Origin: an uncultured Clostridium sp. | GTDB lineage: Bacteria > Bacillota > Clostridia > TANB77 > CAG-508 | Direction of reading: 5' to 3' | DNA length: 64,000 bases | NCBI GenBank assembly: GCA_947647595.1 | Contig: CANSKZ010000001.1 | Coordinates: 262,912 to 326,911 of the forward strand | In this document: one piece after another, positions 37,408 through 46,936 of the stretch | How positions within the stretch are numbered: position 1 is the stretch's first letter | Layout of the letters: every line of letters starts with the position of its first letter | The notes under the pieces: generated by a model | Database searches by the model: none | Told to the model about the DNA's origin: nothing | What the model saw: only the letters and a program-made list of their open reading frames with translations | Translations under genes and position numbers: made by a program

Positions 37408-39816
37408 ATGAAAGCGAGTATCGAATGGCTAAGAGATTTTAGCGATATAAACGTTTCTGGCAAAGAACTAGGAGACATTTTAACTATGACGGGTTCGAAG
37501 CTAGAAACCATTGAAGAAAGAGGAAAAGACATTAGAAATGTTGTCATTGGGAAGATTTTAGAAATTGAAAAACATCCCAATGCCGATAAATTAATTGTTA
37601 CCAAAGTGGATGTTGGAAACGAAATCTTACAAATCGTAACAGGTGCTAACAATGTAAAAGTAGGGGACATAGTTCCGATTGCAAAAGACGGTTCTAGTCT
37701 TCCCAATGGTGTAAACATCAAAAAAGGCGAGTTACGTGGCGTAGAATCCAATGGAATGATGTGTGCTTGTTCAGAATTAAATATTCCAGTTGACCGCTAT
37801 CCAAATCAAATCGAACATGGCATTATGATTTTACCACAAGAAATGGCGTCAAATTTAGGTGAAGATATTGTCAAAGTTTTAGGATTAGAAGAGGAAATTC
37901 TTGATTTTGAAATTACTTCGAATCGACCAGATTGTTTATCCATAGAAGGATTAGGCCGTGAAACAGCAATTTCGTTAAATACAGAATTTAAAAATCCACG
38001 TCAAAATTTGGAAAAAATGAAGGTGGAAAACAAAACAGAAATCGAAGGAATTAAAGTAGATATTACAGCACCTGATTTATGTTATCGCTATGTGGCAAGA
38101 GTTGTAAAGGATGTTAAAGTAGGAGAATCGCCTGCATGGCTGAAAAGACGTTTGGAGGCTTGTGGAATAAGAAGTATCAATAATATTGTCGATATTACAA
38201 ATTATGTAATGCTAGAACTTGGTCAACCAATGCATGCTTTTGACATCAATTCCATTAGTGGAAAACATATTACGGTAAGACGTGCGCAAAATGGCGAAAA
38301 AATCATTACGTTAGACGAACAAGAAAGAACGTTAAGCGATGACATGCTTGTCATTAGTGATGATGAAAAAGCAGTAGCTATTGCAGGTGTCATGGGAGCC
38401 CAAAATTCAGAAATCGAGGAAACAACAACAACGGTTGTATTTGAATCTGCTGTTTTTAATGGAGGAAGTGTCAGAAAAACGGCTAAAAAAGTGGGATTGC
38501 GTACAGAAGCTTCTAGTCGCTATGAAAAAGGATTGCCTGCGGAAAATGCAGAACGTAGTATCAATCGAGCAGTTGAATTGGTGGAATTAATTGGCGCGGG
38601 AAAAGCGATTGACGGCAAAATTGACGTTTATCCAACCAAACAACAATGCCATCCAGTAGAATTTAATCCAGAAAAAATAAATCGTTTATTAGGAACCAAC
38701 ATTTCCAAAGAAGATATGATAAAAACCTTAGAAAAACTAGAAATGAAAGTCGAAAAAGATACCGTAATTCCCCCATATTTCAGAGTGGATATTGAACGTG
38801 TAGCTGACCTTGCGGAGGAAATCGCTCGCTTTTTTGGCTATGATAAAATCGAATGTACATTAATCAATTCAGAAGCAACCTTAGGCATTCGTACTAAGAC
38901 CCAAAAATTGACGGATAAAATACGTCAAACTTTAGTCAATAAAGGATTATCTGAAATTTGTACGTATGCATTTATTAGTCCAAATGATTTAGATAAAATG
39001 GCGATTGCTGAAGATAGTGATTTACGAACGCAAGTGATTTCTGTCAAAAATCCACTAAGCGAAGATTACTCCATTATGCGAACCACAACCCTTCCAAGTA
39101 TGATGCAAACGATTTACACCAATCAAGCCAAGAAAAATAAAGATGTTGGATTATTTGATATTTCTAGAGTTTATCGAAATGTAAATGACCAAATCGAAAA
39201 AGGAGAAGTGCCTGAAGAAGACATGATAATTACGATTGGAATGTATGGCGAAAAGATTGATTTTTATATCCTAAAAGGATTGGTTGAGAAAATTTTGTCG
39301 GTTAGTTCGGTATTGAGGTATGATGTGGTATCGGAAAAGTGCAATAATAGTTATCATCCTGGAAAAACAGCGAATATAAAAGTGGGAAAAGATGTGATTG
39401 CAACTTTGGGAGAAATTCATCCAGAAGTAGCAGAGAATTACGATTTAAAAGGCGAAGTTTATGTTGCAGAAATTTGGCTAGATAAATTAGTAAAGTACGG
39501 AAAAATGAATAAAAAATACACCGAAGTTGCCAAATTCCCAGCTGTAGAAAGAGATATTGCCATGTTGATTGATGAAGAAATTCAGGTTGGCGATATTGAA
39601 AAAGCCATTCAGAAAAAAGGCAAAAAGATTTTAGAGGAAATTACATTATTTGATGTTTATCGTAATGAAAAATTAGGCGAAAATAAGAAAAGTGTTGCGT
39701 ATAGCTTGAAATTTAGAAGCAAAGATAGAACGCTTACGGATGAGGAAATTAATGGAACAATGGAAGAAATCATAAAGGAATTAGAAAATGGTTTAGGTGC
39801 TGAGCTTAGAAAATAG
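37408..39816 (+). CDS. pheT: Phenylalanyl-tRNA synthetase beta chain
   Basis: 802 aa. Domains in order: N-terminal tRNA-binding EMAP-like domain (IEKHPNADKLIVTKVDVG), B3/B4 editing region (LEACGIRSINNIVDITNY, GQPMHAFD), B5, the catalytic-like core (KNPLSEDYSIMRTTTLPS) and the C-terminal anticodon-binding FDX-ACB domain. Normal length. It is separated from pheS by three accessory genes, whereas pheS-pheT are usually adjacent. No CGG codon in frame. Confidence 0.96.
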   Translation: MKASIEWLRDFSDINVSGKELGDILTMTGSKLETIEERGKDIRNVVIGKILEIEKHPNADKLIVTKVDVGNEILQIVTGANNVKVGDIVPIAKDGSSLPNGVNIKKGELRGVESNGMMCACSELNIPVDRYPNQIEHGIMILPQEMASNLGEDIVKVLGLEEEILDFEITSNRPDCLSIEGLGRETAISLNTEFKNPRQNLEKMKVENKTEIEGIKVDITAPDLCYRYVARVVKDVKVGESPAWLKRRLEACGIRSINNIVDITNYVMLELGQPMHAFDINSISGKHITVRRAQNGEKIITLDEQERTLSDDMLVISDDEKAVAIAGVMGAQNSEIEETTTTVVFESAVFNGGSVRKTAKKVGLRTEASSRYEKGLPAENAERSINRAVELVELIGAGKAIDGKIDVYPTKQQCHPVEFNPEKINRLLGTNISKEDMIKTLEKLEMKVEKDTVIPPYFRVDIERVADLAEEIARFFGYDKIECTLINSEATLGIRTKTQKLTDKIRQTLVNKGLSEICTYAFISPNDLDKMAIAEDSDLRTQVISVKNPLSEDYSIMRTTTLPSMMQTIYTNQAKKNKDVGLFDISRVYRNVNDQIEKGEVPEEDMIITIGMYGEKIDFYILKGLVEKILSVSSVLRYDVVSEKCNNSYHPGKTANIKVGKDVIATLGEIHPEVAENYDLKGEVYVAEIWLDKLVKYGKMNKKYTEVAKFPAVERDIAMLIDEEIQVGDIEKAIQKKGKKILEEITLFDVYRNEKLGENKKSVAYSLKFRSKDRTLTDEEINGTMEEIIKELENGLGAELRK

Positions 39817-39820
39817 AAAG

Positions 39821-39857
39821 AAGTCCGTTTCTCCTTTTGAGAGAAGCGGACTTTTTT
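39821..39857. terminator. Bidirectional terminator after pheT
   Basis: AAGTCCGTTTCTC pairs with GAGAAGCGGACTT, followed by T6; A-rich on the other side. Confidence 0.85.
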
Positions 39858-40382
39858 CTATTGATATTTCACGACGATTAAAGCACCATAAAATGTATAT
39901 TCACTGATCGAGTAGCGGATAGCGATATTGTTGTATTCGCCAATTGCATCTAATGGTAAGGCGTAATTGCCATTTGCATTTTGCAAAAGCGGAGTCCAGC
40001 CAGCGTCTTCAGCTGGTGCGGTATCGTCTCTTACCGCATCATCGCTTATGGGCAAATAACAAAAATCTCTGATGCCTTCGGCACATGGAATTAATTCCAA
40101 ATCACCAGAAGTCTTCTCGGTGAAATTTTGCAAAGCGAGACCGTAAATCAGCTCCCAGTTGCGGGTACTCCGAAAGAATGACGTTTGTAAGTCTTTATAT
40201 ACGTCATCGAAATGTTCTTCAAACTCGGCGGGGTAGTACGTGCCTGCCAGATCCTGATGTCCTGTAGATTTTGGAACGGTAGCTTCAACATTTTGCTCTT
40301 TTACGCCACTGCTCCGAGCTGTGAAACTGATAGTTGCTATAGCAACTAAAACAAGAGTAACAGAAAAAAATTTTTTTCTCAT
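39858..40382 (-). CDS. Secreted hypothetical protein of unusual codon usage
   Basis: 174 aa. N-terminal signal peptide (MRKKFFSVTLVLVAIATISF), then a soluble exported domain with two cysteines (about residues 102 and 110). No family recognised. Codon use stands out: GC-rich codons such as GCC, GAC, CTC, CGC, and CGG at codons 23 and 71. The neighbours avoid these, which suggests recent acquisition. AGGAGGG precedes ATG. Confidence 0.55.
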   Translation of the reverse strand: MRKKFFSVTLVLVAIATISFTARSSGVKEQNVEATVPKSTGHQDLAGTYYPAEFEEHFDDVYKDLQTSFFRSTRNWELIYGLALQNFTEKTSGDLELIPCAEGIRDFCYLPISDDAVRDDTAPAEDAGWTPLLQNANGNYALPLDAIGEYNNIAIRYSISEYTFYGALIVVKYQ

Positions 40383-40515
40383 TGGATAAAACCCTCCTTA
40401 TTGGATTAATATAGTAACAATCATATATTATAACATATTTTAGATAAAAAGTCAAGTATCTAAAAGTGCTGTTTTTAAGAGAGGGATGAGATTGTGGAAC
40501 TTCCAATCTTTGTTA

Positions 40516-40544
40516 TTGACAAAAGAACTGATTTTGATTACAAT
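40516..40544 (+). promoter_or_regulatory. Promoter of the glucosaminidase gene
   Basis: TTGACA at 40516-40521, 17 bp, TACAAT at 40539-40544. Confidence 0.75.
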
Positions 40545-40576
40545 AAGATTGAAGGATTTTAATTGGAGGATTACGA

Positions 40577-41800
40577 ATGAAAAAGCATGAGAAAACGTTA
40601 AGAGCATATTCTGGAAAATTGTATGTAGGGCTAACGTTATTGTTGTGCTTATTTTTTATGCTTGTTACTATATTTTTGACAGGTAATATTTTCGCAACAG
40701 AAAATAAAAATGTGATAGAAGTAGAAGAGAATACTTTTTATCGCAATCAAAATCCTATTGATTTAAAATCAATTTTAAATCAAAATGCTGTTCAAAACCA
40801 AACAGAAGAAATGGTGGTAGAAGAGGTCGACATGGAATATACGACACGTTATAAAAATAATAATGATTTGGCACGTGGTGTTGTACAAGTTTTGCAAGAA
40901 GGACGTGTGGGAAAGAAGAATGCAGTTATCATCAAAAAATATCAAGATAATGAGTTGGTAGCAGAAGAACAAGTTGCCGAAAATATGATAAAGTCACCAG
41001 TTGAGAGAATTGTAGAAATAGGAACAGGCAATCGAATGTATCATTCTGAGGTAAAAGAAGGAGATACGGTTTATATGGTAGCAACGTCAGTTGCACTGAG
41101 ACTTTCACCAGATGAAAATGCTGAGAAAATATGTACTTTAAATCAAGACGATTCTGCTATGGTTTTAGGCATAGAAAAAGATTGGTACTTTATTTCAAAC
41201 GTGGAAATAAAAGGGTATGTTCCAAAAGATTGTGTTACCAGTAAGAATCCAAAACAAGAAAAAAGCGATGAAGAAGTGGGACTGACGAAACAGCAATTAT
41301 TAAAAAACTTGAATTTCCAGATGGATTTAAGAAAACCAAGTGGATTGACATTAGAACAATTTAAGCAAGTGTTAGCGAATAATCCGAATGATAAAAATAA
41401 AATTTTTGAAGAATCCGCAGAATATTTTTATTATATTGAAAAGCAATATCAGATTAATGGTATTTTTGTGGCAAGTGTGGGAATTCATGAGAGTGCTTGG
41501 GGAACTTCCAAAATTGCAAATCAGAAAAAGAATTTATTTGGCTATGGCGCAGTGGACCGTAATCCATATGGAGGAGCGTATCAATTTAATTCGTATGCTG
41601 AAGGAATTGATTTGGTGGCACGTGTTTTTGTGAAGTATTATTTGAATGCACCAGGTACCAAAATTTATGATGGAAGCTTGACAAATGGAAAATTTTATAG
41701 TGGTTCGAATTTGACCTCTGTTAATTCAAGATATGCAAGTGATAAAAATTGGGCAAATTCAGTCTATAAGTGGATGCAATATTTATATAATCGATTGTAA
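40577..41800 (+). CDS. SH3-domain glucosaminidase (autolysin-like)
   Basis: 407 aa. Membrane anchor or signal (17-37), a middle region, a bacterial SH3 domain (about 158-215, VALRLSPDENAEKICTL ... IKGYVPKDCV) and a C-terminal glucosaminidase domain (about 245-407). The last has the catalytic-region motif GIHESAWGTSKIANQKKN and NLFGYGAVD. It cleaves GlcNAc-MurNAc glycan bonds in peptidoglycan for growth or separation. Confidence 0.88.
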   Translation: MKKHEKTLRAYSGKLYVGLTLLLCLFFMLVTIFLTGNIFATENKNVIEVEENTFYRNQNPIDLKSILNQNAVQNQTEEMVVEEVDMEYTTRYKNNNDLARGVVQVLQEGRVGKKNAVIIKKYQDNELVAEEQVAENMIKSPVERIVEIGTGNRMYHSEVKEGDTVYMVATSVALRLSPDENAEKICTLNQDDSAMVLGIEKDWYFISNVEIKGYVPKDCVTSKNPKQEKSDEEVGLTKQQLLKNLNFQMDLRKPSGLTLEQFKQVLANNPNDKNKIFEESAEYFYYIEKQYQINGIFVASVGIHESAWGTSKIANQKKNLFGYGAVDRNPYGGAYQFNSYAEGIDLVARVFVKYYLNAPGTKIYDGSLTNGKFYSGSNLTSVNSRYASDKNWANSVYKWMQYLYNRL

Positions 41801-41921
41801 TCGAAAAAAGAAGAAAAAATTTCAAGAAAAGGTTGCTATTTTTTTCAATTTATTGTATGATATTAATGTTAAAAAGTGAAACTGTGACATAAAGCGAATT
41901 CACAAGGAGGTTTTAAAAAAT

Positions 41922-42326
41922 ATGCTAAAAAAAGTAATCATTATGGTAGCAATTATTTTCGTTATATTTGGTTCTATATCTGCGTTTGCGATTACGGGAG
42001 AAGAGGTTTTAGAATCAGAGCAAGCAACTGAATTATTAGAAATGAAAGAATCAACAAAGGATAAGATGGGAGAATATATAGAAAAATATGGTTCAACTCC
42101 GTATGGAATTACAGCTTATATTTTAAATGGTGTTAGAATTTATAGTATACCATTTTGCTTTATTGGAATTGCTGTTGGGTCAATTTACCAATATGTAATT
42201 GGAATTCGAAAATTGGATGTAAGAGATAAAGGTTTGGCATTGATTTTGTCATTTGTGACAATTTTATTGATATGTCAAGTCCTACCACTAATTTTTGCCG
42301 TGATTGTAAACGGTTGGAGGGGGTAA
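41922..42326 (+). CDS. Small membrane protein, unknown
   Basis: 134 aa. Signal-like N-terminal helix (1-22), an acidic stretch, then two membrane helices (about 75-92 and 105-128). AAGGAGG precedes ATG. It lies 5 bp before the TadZ-like gene, so the two probably work together, perhaps as a membrane anchor. No family recognised. Confidence 0.6.
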   Translation: MLKKVIIMVAIIFVIFGSISAFAITGEEVLESEQATELLEMKESTKDKMGEYIEKYGSTPYGITAYILNGVRIYSIPFCFIGIAVGSIYQYVIGIRKLDVRDKGLALILSFVTILLICQVLPLIFAVIVNGWRG

Positions 42327-42331
42327 TACAA

Positions 42332-45300
42332 ATGAAAGTTTTATTTGCAGTAAATAGTGAAAGTATTTCAGATGCGATTATTAAAAAGTATCAGAAAGAT
42401 TATAGGGAAATTTTATCTTATAAAAATGTTTATTATTTTAATGCAATACAAAAAGAAATACAAAAGGATAAATCGTATGATAGAATTGTCATAAGTGCAG
42501 ATTTAGAACCATTTTCAAATAGTAATTATGAGTCAATCGATAAATTTATATTTGAAAAATTAGATGGAATTAGTGACGAAGCACATGATACATCAGGAAA
42601 TGAAATTTCCATTATTTTAATTTGTTCCGACCGACACACTAAAGGAAGTTCATTTTTGGTAAAACTATTTGGCTTGGGAATTTACAATGGGCTTCTTGGC
42701 AACGATAGAAGCATGGAAGAAGTTTGTAGACTCATCAATAAACCACGTACGAAAAAAGAAGCGAAGATGTATTACAAAATTGATACAGATGATGTAAATT
42801 ATCGAATGGAAAGTGAAGATGAAGTAGATGAATTACAAATTCAAAATATTTTATATCATTTTAGAAGATTAGGAAAAAATACGGATAAATATGCAGGTAG
42901 TTTTGAAAATATTGCGGCGCAATATACAGATGAGCAATTAAAAATTGTAATTAATTGTTTGCCTGCCAATGTCAAAAGAGTGCTAGAGGAGACGTCTACT
43001 AAATATCAAGAGATTATGACTGCGAGTGGAGCAATGGTGCAAGGAATTAAAAGTAGTAGCATTGCAGATAAAGAAGCGCAAAAAAGAACTGGTTTGAAAA
43101 TTGATATTATTGAAAATAAGCTAAATCAAGCCAAAGTAAATGGACCGATTGTGATACCAAATTCTGTAAAGTCAGCTAGTTCAGCAAGCGCTAAAAGAGT
43201 AATTGCAGTACCACAAAAAGGTCAAAATGTTGAAACAGCAAAACCACAAGTGAAGAAAAAAGCACAACCAGTGCAAGCAAGTAATCAAACGAAGAAAATT
43301 ACTCCAGAATTGAAAGGGGATAATGTGAATAGTAAAAAAATTGAACCAACCAATCAAAATGAAAAATTAGTCCGTTTACCAAACGGAAAAATTGTGAGAA
43401 GGAAAATTGTTCCAAAACAAGCAAAACCTGAAGCGGAAGTAGCTGTTCCAACAAAAACAGTGAAACCAGCAAGAAAAACAACAGAAATTCCAGAAAGTAA
43501 ACCAGTTGCAAAACAACCAATGTCAGTCTCAAAAAGATTAAATGAAACAGATGATTTGGATTATTTAACGGTAAAATCACCAGTTAATTCAGTGGTAAAG
43601 AACGAAGAACAAAAAGTTGTAGAACAACCAAAAAAAGGAAGAGGAAGACCACGTAAAAATCCAGTAGAAGCAGTGGAAAAGCCAAAAGGAAAAAGAGGAA
43701 GACCACGTAAAAATCCAATAGAAGAAATCAAACCAATGGAGGAAGTAATAGCAGAAGAGGAAACAAATCTTCAAGTAGAAGAATTACAAACTCCAAAAAT
43801 GATGACAGGAAAGCAATTAAATTTAGATTCATTTGAAGATGAATTTATTCCAGGCTTAGAAGAAGAGATTGAAACAGATGATTTTGAAAATTTTGCAGTA
43901 GAGGAAGAAGTAGAAGAACCAATTGAAAATGTATTCGATGAAGAAACAGATGATATTGGATTTCCAGAATTAGATGAAATTGATGAATTTGATAATGATG
44001 AAAATGATGTGTTTCAAGATATAACAGAAGAATCATTTGATGAATTTGAAGATTATGATGAATATGGTCAATATGAAACAAAAGTAACTGCTCAAAATGA
44101 AGAAGAAGACATTGACCAATTGTATGAAGAAGATATTTTATCAGATGAAGCATCAGAGTTTGAGGAATTAGATGCAGATAATTTTGAAGAATTCGAAGAA
44201 GTAACAGAGGATGCATTTGAGACAGCTTTAGAAGAAGACGAATTTGACATGAGCTCGCTTGATGAAGAAAACGACGATTTAGATATGGATTTTGCGAGTG
44301 AAGAAAATGATGATTTTGGAATGAATTTTGAAGAACAAAATAATACAGAAGAAGATGATGATGATACCATGTTATTATCTGATTTTGATGATGCAGACGA
44401 TATTTTATCAGCAGTGGATATGGAAGAAGAAAGCACAGATAATTTATTAGATTTTGAAGACGAAAATGACACATTGGAAGAAGATACATTTGCAGATGCC
44501 TTTGCAGAAGACTTTGAAGAACCTCAAAGTCAAGAACCAACAATGCCAAATTATGAATCCAATTATCAAGCAGAAGGAATACAAAGTATTGATTCATCAA
44601 TTGATTACTCAATGTCAAACTTAAATAGTTTGATGACAAAAGATAAGAAAATTGTAACATTTTTGGGAAGTACAAAAAATGGAGTATCATTCTTGGTGAG
44701 CAACCTTGCTGAGGTTTTTGCATCAGTGGGAATTAATACAGCAATTTTGGATATGACACAAAATCGAAATTCTTATTATATTTATACCCAAAATGAAGAG
44801 GCACTAAGACAAGTTGCTTATACCTCAATTGAGAAATTACAAAATGGTGTAGCCAATGGAATTAAAGTAAAACAGAATTTGACAGTATATACAGCACTTC
44901 CAAATGATGAAAAAGATTATTCGAATGTGGAAGGAATTTTATCAACACTTGTACAAAATCATTCTCTTGTTTTAGTGGATTGTGATTTTAATACAAATCC
45001 TGCTTATTTTGCAAGTTGTCAAGAAATTTATTTAGTACAATCTATGGATATATTGACCATTCAACCATTAACTGCTTTTTTAAGAGATTTGAAGGCACAA
45101 GGTGTTTTTGAACCAGAAAAAGTAAGAGTTGTTATTAACAAAGAATTGAAAGTAAGAGGATTAACAGCAAAAGCAATTATCGGAGGAATGTCGTCTTATA
45201 ATGACCCAGCGATGTCATTTATGACAGAATTGTTTGATAAGGAAAGTGTAAAATATTGTAGCATACCATTTGAAGAAATGGCGTATTCGAAATATTTAGA

Positions 45301-45496
45301 GGGAATGCTAAATTGTAAAGTGTCGCTTAATGGCTATTCTAATAATTTTAAGAGTAAATTAAGAATGTTAGGAGATATGGTTTATCCTTTAACAAGTAGG
45401 CAAACGTATTCATCAAATCCAAAACAAAATCGTAAACAAAATAGTTTTTCGAATAGTATGAACAGTACCTTAAATAAAATGAAGAAAAATTACTAA
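42332..45496 (+). CDS. TadZ/CpaE-like protein with AT-hook linker and acidic region
   Basis: 1054 aa from ATG 42332 (GGAGGGGG upstream); a longer upstream reading has no ribosome site. Residues 1-150 look like a receiver-type domain. Then come a Lys/Pro-rich linker with two AT-hook cores (KRGRPRKNP and GRGRPRKNP at about 430-470), a long Asp/Glu-rich region (about 500-770) and a C-terminal ParA/MinD-like domain (about 785-1020). The receiver-plus-ATPase plan recalls CpaE/TadZ, which places pili or secretion sites. The P-loop reads GSTKNGVSF without the usual GKT lysine, so ATP hydrolysis is doubtful. The AT-hooks suggest AT-DNA binding. Confidence 0.65.
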   Translation: MKVLFAVNSESISDAIIKKYQKDYREILSYKNVYYFNAIQKEIQKDKSYDRIVISADLEPFSNSNYESIDKFIFEKLDGISDEAHDTSGNEISIILICSDRHTKGSSFLVKLFGLGIYNGLLGNDRSMEEVCRLINKPRTKKEAKMYYKIDTDDVNYRMESEDEVDELQIQNILYHFRRLGKNTDKYAGSFENIAAQYTDEQLKIVINCLPANVKRVLEETSTKYQEIMTASGAMVQGIKSSSIADKEAQKRTGLKIDIIENKLNQAKVNGPIVIPNSVKSASSASAKRVIAVPQKGQNVETAKPQVKKKAQPVQASNQTKKITPELKGDNVNSKKIEPTNQNEKLVRLPNGKIVRRKIVPKQAKPEAEVAVPTKTVKPARKTTEIPESKPVAKQPMSVSKRLNETDDLDYLTVKSPVNSVVKNEEQKVVEQPKKGRGRPRKNPVEAVEKPKGKRGRPRKNPIEEIKPMEEVIAEEETNLQVEELQTPKMMTGKQLNLDSFEDEFIPGLEEEIETDDFENFAVEEEVEEPIENVFDEETDDIGFPELDEIDEFDNDENDVFQDITEESFDEFEDYDEYGQYETKVTAQNEEEDIDQLYEEDILSDEASEFEELDADNFEEFEEVTEDAFETALEEDEFDMSSLDEENDDLDMDFASEENDDFGMNFEEQNNTEEDDDDTMLLSDFDDADDILSAVDMEEESTDNLLDFEDENDTLEEDTFADAFAEDFEEPQSQEPTMPNYESNYQAEGIQSIDSSIDYSMSNLNSLMTKDKKIVTFLGSTKNGVSFLVSNLAEVFASVGINTAILDMTQNRNSYYIYTQNEEALRQVAYTSIEKLQNGVANGIKVKQNLTVYTALPNDEKDYSNVEGILSTLVQNHSLVLVDCDFNTNPAYFASCQEIYLVQSMDILTIQPLTAFLRDLKAQGVFEPEKVRVVINKELKVRGLTAKAIIGGMSSYNDPAMSFMTELFDKESVKYCSIPFEEMAYSKYLEGMLNCKVSLNGYSNNFKSKLRMLGDMVYPLTSRQTYSSNPKQNRKQNSFSNSMNSTLNKMKKNY

Positions 45497-45520
45497 AAAT
45501 AAACTGAAGAGGTGAATATT

Positions 45521-46657
45521 TTGATATTAGTAGTAATCATAGCGTTAATATTGGCCATAGTTGTTTTAGTTGTCTTAAATTTGCATGTGCACAAGAAATT
45601 AGAAGCGTTTAAAAATATTAATCAGAAAATTAATAATTTGAGTGTTTTGCAAGATTTTATGACAATTGCAGGTCAAGAAGAAACAGTAGATAAAAAATTA
45701 AATAAAATAAATGAAATCGTAATTGAAAAATATGATATAAAATATTCAACAATTGTGGTATTTAATGGTGCAGAGTATGTAATCAAAGCATCAAATGTAG
45801 ATGCAAAACATCATGATGCTTTGTCAAATTTACATACGGAAGAGATTTTCCAAGATAGTGTAGCAACAGCTACCCCAAAATATATTACCATTGAATCGGA
45901 AAATGAAAAATTACCTTATCAAAAAGTAGAAATGGGAAGAGCCAAGTCAGCAATGTTTTTTCCACTATATATTGACAATATTTATATCGGATATTGGATC
46001 ATGGAAAGTGGGCAAATGCATGCATTTGATAATGTTGATACCACGATTATTGAAGTTGTAAAAGATAATATTATTTCGATTTTACAAACTACTTCTTATC
46101 AGGAAACCATTGAAAGCATTGACCGAATTGATTTATTTACAGGACTTCATTCAGCAGAATATTTATATGGTAATGCAAAAAGAATTTTCTCAAAATATCC
46201 AACTTCTGCAGTATGTATGTTTCGAATTACGAATATAGAAGAAATTAATAAAAAAGTAAATCGTGAAATGGGAAATGATATTATTACAGAAGTAAGTAAT
46301 ATTATTAAATCCAAAATGGCAGCACAATATATTTTTGTTCGTTATATGGGACCGAAATTTATTATTGTTTTTTCTGGTGTAGAAGAGGGAAGCGTAGAAG
46401 AATTTTTAAGTACTTTGAAAGAAGAAATTGAAAGTTTGGAATTGGTACAAGAGGAAGAAGAAATTCAGAAAATAAGAATCATTAAGGGAAAAAAGGTTAG
46501 AATAAGAGAAATCAAAGAAAAACAAATTGCTTCTCCAAAATTAAATTTTGTAGTGTCGACATATTATAAAGGAACTGGCTTAGAACAGCTTAACAAAAAA
46601 TTAGAAGAATATATTGATAATGCGCCAAAAGAAGAGAGTCAAATTAATTATATATAA
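45521..46657 (+). CDS. Membrane-anchored GAF plus degenerate GGDEF protein
   Basis: 378 aa from TTG 45521, with GAGGTG 6 bp upstream. One N-terminal membrane helix (1-20), a GAF-type domain (about 40-190, FFPLYIDNIYIGYWIMES) and a GGDEF-like fold (about 205-370). The signature reads YMGPKFIIVF instead of GGDEF, so diguanylate cyclase activity is probably lost. It may sense or bind a nucleotide. Third gene of the 41922-46657 group. Confidence 0.65.
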   Translation: MILVVIIALILAIVVLVVLNLHVHKKLEAFKNINQKINNLSVLQDFMTIAGQEETVDKKLNKINEIVIEKYDIKYSTIVVFNGAEYVIKASNVDAKHHDALSNLHTEEIFQDSVATATPKYITIESENEKLPYQKVEMGRAKSAMFFPLYIDNIYIGYWIMESGQMHAFDNVDTTIIEVVKDNIISILQTTSYQETIESIDRIDLFTGLHSAEYLYGNAKRIFSKYPTSAVCMFRITNIEEINKKVNREMGNDIITEVSNIIKSKMAAQYIFVRYMGPKFIIVFSGVEEGSVEEFLSTLKEEIESLELVQEEEEIQKIRIIKGKKVRIREIKEKQIASPKLNFVVSTYYKGTGLEQLNKKLEEYIDNAPKEESQINYI

Positions 46658-46681
46658 CTTATTGGAAAGGAGAATGAAGGT

Positions 46682-46936
46682 ATGGCAAGTGATAAAACGA
46701 TGAGTTTTAAAGTGGAAAAAGACAAAAGTTTGCGAACTAGAGAAATCTTGAAAAAGGTATATGAAGCTTTGGTGGAAAAGGGATATAATCCAATTAATCA
46801 AATAGTAGGATATATTTTATCAGGAGATCCAACTTATATAACAAGTCATAATGATGCAAGAAATTTAATTCGTTTGGTGGAAAGAGATGAACTATTAGAA
46901 AAATTAGTAAAATATTATATAGGATTAGAAGAGTAA
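46682..46936 (+). CDS. ireB: IreB-family regulatory protein (UPF0297)
   Basis: 84 aa; matches IreB over its whole length ([43 protein letters not shown]). In Enterococcus it is phosphorylated by the Ser/Thr kinase IreK and affects cell-wall stress resistance. Overlaps ruvX by one base, the usual Firmicute order. Confidence 0.93.
   Translation: MASDKTMSFKVEKDKSLRTREILKKVYEALVEKGYNPINQIVGYILSGDPTYITSHNDARNLIRLVERDELLEKLVKYYIGLEE

Noticed and set aside
42272..42331. Upstream extension of the TadZ-like protein
   Set aside because: The extra 20 residues lie within the preceding gene and lack a ribosome site; GGAGGGGG points to ATG 42332.
43299..44723. Long minus-strand ORFs over the TadZ-like gene
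   Set aside because: They are mirror readings of the Asp/Glu/Lys-rich low-complexity region, giving Leu/His- or Ser-rich peptides with no ribosome sites.
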